Part shown: positions 62,859 to 64,000 of the stretch, piece after piece
How the letters are laid out: each line of letters begins with the position of its first letter
Numbering within the stretch: the stretch's first letter is position 1
NCBI RefSeq assembly: GCF_007197885.1
Contig: NZ_VKKG01000001.1
Coordinates: forward strand, 62,001 to 126,000
DNA from: Tessaracoccus rhinocerotis
Lineage (GTDB): Bacteria > Actinomycetota > Actinomycetes > Propionibacteriales > Propionibacteriaceae
Length of the DNA: 64,000 bases
Direction: 5' to 3'
The notes under the pieces: generated by a model
Database searches by the model: none
Told to the model about the DNA's origin: nothing
Seen by the model: only the letters and a program-made list of their open reading frames with translations
Made by a program: the position numbers and the translations under genes

Positions 62859-63572
62859 GCCTGTCGCAGCTCAGCTATGTCATCCAGCAACCGGAAGGCC
62901 TCGGCGAGCTGATCCGCCGTCGCACGGACCAGCACGACGGTCCTGTCGCCGAAGCCGAGATAATGATCGCTGGTTCGGAGCAAATGCGCCGCGGCGAAGG
63001 CGGTGAACCGCCCCAGTTCGCGGCCGTCACGCTTGCGCAGCCAGACCTCCCACCATCTGACCTCCCCCAGGCTCGTCCGGGTAGGCGTCATCCGCGTCCG
63101 TCCACAGCTCGCGGATCGTCGCCCGGCGGATGGATTGGATGCCCTCTACCAGGGTGGCGTTACGCGCCGTGTCCTCGTCTGCCGAGTCGACGTATTGGCT
63201 GAGCCGCTTGAGGAAGTACTCCTTCTTACCGTCGGGGATGTCTACGGTCGCGATCTGAACGGGCCCATTGGCGGAGTCCGCCTCCCGCACCGCGACCAGC
63301 TCCGGCTGTTCACCTAGACGCTGCACGTCCAGGCTCTCCAGCGCGAGTTCAAGGCCCGAGAAGGACAGGAAGGAGAGATAGGTGCCTTCGACCTCTGGTG
63401 CATCGGGTTCAGCCGCGACCGCATCTTCGTACTGTTGGACAAGTGCCGCGCCGTGCCGGCGCCGGTCGCCCGAGAATCCGGCGCCGTCGTTGCCGCCGCC
63501 GGTGGGGATGGTGAAGGGTTCGGGTCGGGGGTCCGTCGGCACGACTATGTGGGGACGGTCACGTTCAGCCAT
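62859..63572 (-). pseudogene. S8-type peptidase gene, frameshifted and interrupted
   Basis: The N-terminal part (MAERDRPHIVVPTDPRPEPF ... KKEYFLKRLSQYVDSADEDT) is followed near 63060-63085 by a frameshift after DAYPDEPG. It continues in another frame with VRWWEVWLRKRDGRELGRFT and YLGFGDRTVVLVRATADQLA, and stops at the IS3 element at DDIAELRQA. These are the N-terminal regions of the subtilase partner of AAA-ATPase/S8 peptidase gene pairs. The catalytic domain is absent here. It starts six bases after the AAA gene stop. Confidence 0.65.
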
Positions 63573-63577
63573 CCGCC

Positions 63578-64000
63578 CTACTCTCCCCGGCCACCCGAAC
63601 CGGATCGGGATCTCTCCCCGAGAGCAGTGACCAGGTCGCCGGTAAGGACCCGCGTCCGGCCTGCGAGGACGCTACGCTTCGCCGCGTTCTCGGCGGCGGT
63701 GGCGATCTCGGCATGGCTGAGTCCGCGGGCGGCGTCCAGCACGCGTGGCCAAGTGAGGTTGCCGATGTGAAACAGCGTGAGCCGATTCCTGATAACCGCC
63801 TCGGCGCTGAGGTCGTCGGGAAACGTGAAATCCATGACGGTGTCGAACCGTCGGTACAGCGCGTTGTCCAGCAGCTGCGGATGGTTCGTCGCCGCCACGA
63901 TCACGCTCTCCGAGATGTCCTCTTCGAGGAACTGCAGAAACGAGTTCAGCACCCGGCGAATCTCGCCAACGTCGTTGGCCGCAGCCCGGTCGCCAGCGAG
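63578..64000 (-). CDS. AAA+ ATPase, C-terminal part
   Basis: About 140 residues are visible; the gene runs off the right edge. It shows the sensor 1 region SVIVAATNHPQLLDNALYRR, then FDTVMDFTFP, and a lid with the sensor 2-like LSHAEIATAAENAAKRSVL, as in single-domain AAA proteins. It is paired with an S8 peptidase gene downstream on the same strand. With that partner broken, the pair is unlikely to work. Confidence 0.8.
   Translation of the reverse strand, partial: LAGDRAAANDVGEIRRVLNSFLQFLEEDISESVIVAATNHPQLLDNALYRRFDTVMDFTFPDDLSAEAVIRNRLTLFHIGNLTWPRVLDAARGLSHAEIATAAENAAKRSVLAGRTRVLTGDLVTALGERSRSGSGGRGE

Noticed and set aside
1-64000. CRISPR array or cas genes
   Set aside because: No regularly spaced repeats of 23-40 bases and no Cas motifs were seen.

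Overview
The window comes from a high-GC Gram-positive bacterium (Actinomycetota). The first 9.7 kb carries a characteristic actinobacterial block on the minus strand: secA (N-terminal part), hpf, a comF-like gene, lpqB, mtrB and mtrA. It is followed by a three-gene WXG100/YbaB-like operon and an AlgH-family gene. I cannot assign a genus from sequence alone.

From about 9.8 kb to the right edge the sequence is accessory. The left border is a minus-strand 3' end of a tRNA or tmRNA (9817-9841) followed outward by its own terminator. A second 3' end, tRNA-Asn-like, lies on the plus strand at 15805-15832 with its terminator also pointing outward, and a third tRNA-like end lies at 15559-15585. Between them sits a compact, translationally coupled five-gene CBASS operon on the minus strand: CD-NTase, stand-alone E2-like protein, stand-alone E1-like protein, JAMM peptidase and TIR-SAVED effector. 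The CD-NTase ends in glycine, as expected of a target for ubiquitin-like conjugation.

16.0-18.3 kb holds an IS21 remnant cut by an ISL3 remnant. 18.3-22.2 kb is an operon for a small secreted four-cysteine protein, a lipoprotein, a membrane adaptor, an ABC ATPase and an FtsX-type permease. A strong hairpin follows the first gene.

22.7-51.3 kb is the backbone of an integrative or conjugative element. It has a minus-strand type IV secretion operon (VirD4, a cell-wall hydrolase, VirB4, an SCO6880-type protein, a VirB6-like protein, pilin-like and MinD-like proteins). It also has element regulators (a MucR-like zinc protein, a sigma-70-like protein, Lsr2), an ArdC-type leading-region gene, and a 1776-residue relaxase-helicase-primase fusion. 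A CGTACCCCC motif recurs in three intergenic regions of this backbone. Cargo includes two methyltransferases and a large STAND-like NTPase with a small coupled partner. I see no integrase, so the element is incomplete in this window or its integrase lies outside.

51.8-64 kb is a decaying accessory region. It holds a methyltransferase, a Vsr-like gene with two compensating frameshifts, a DUF5677-like gene and a toxin C-terminus with small immunity-like genes cut by IS256. These are followed by a lipoprotein/secreted-protease pair, IS110 debris, and an AAA ATPase/S8 peptidase pair whose peptidase is frameshifted and interrupted by an internally deleted IS3 element.
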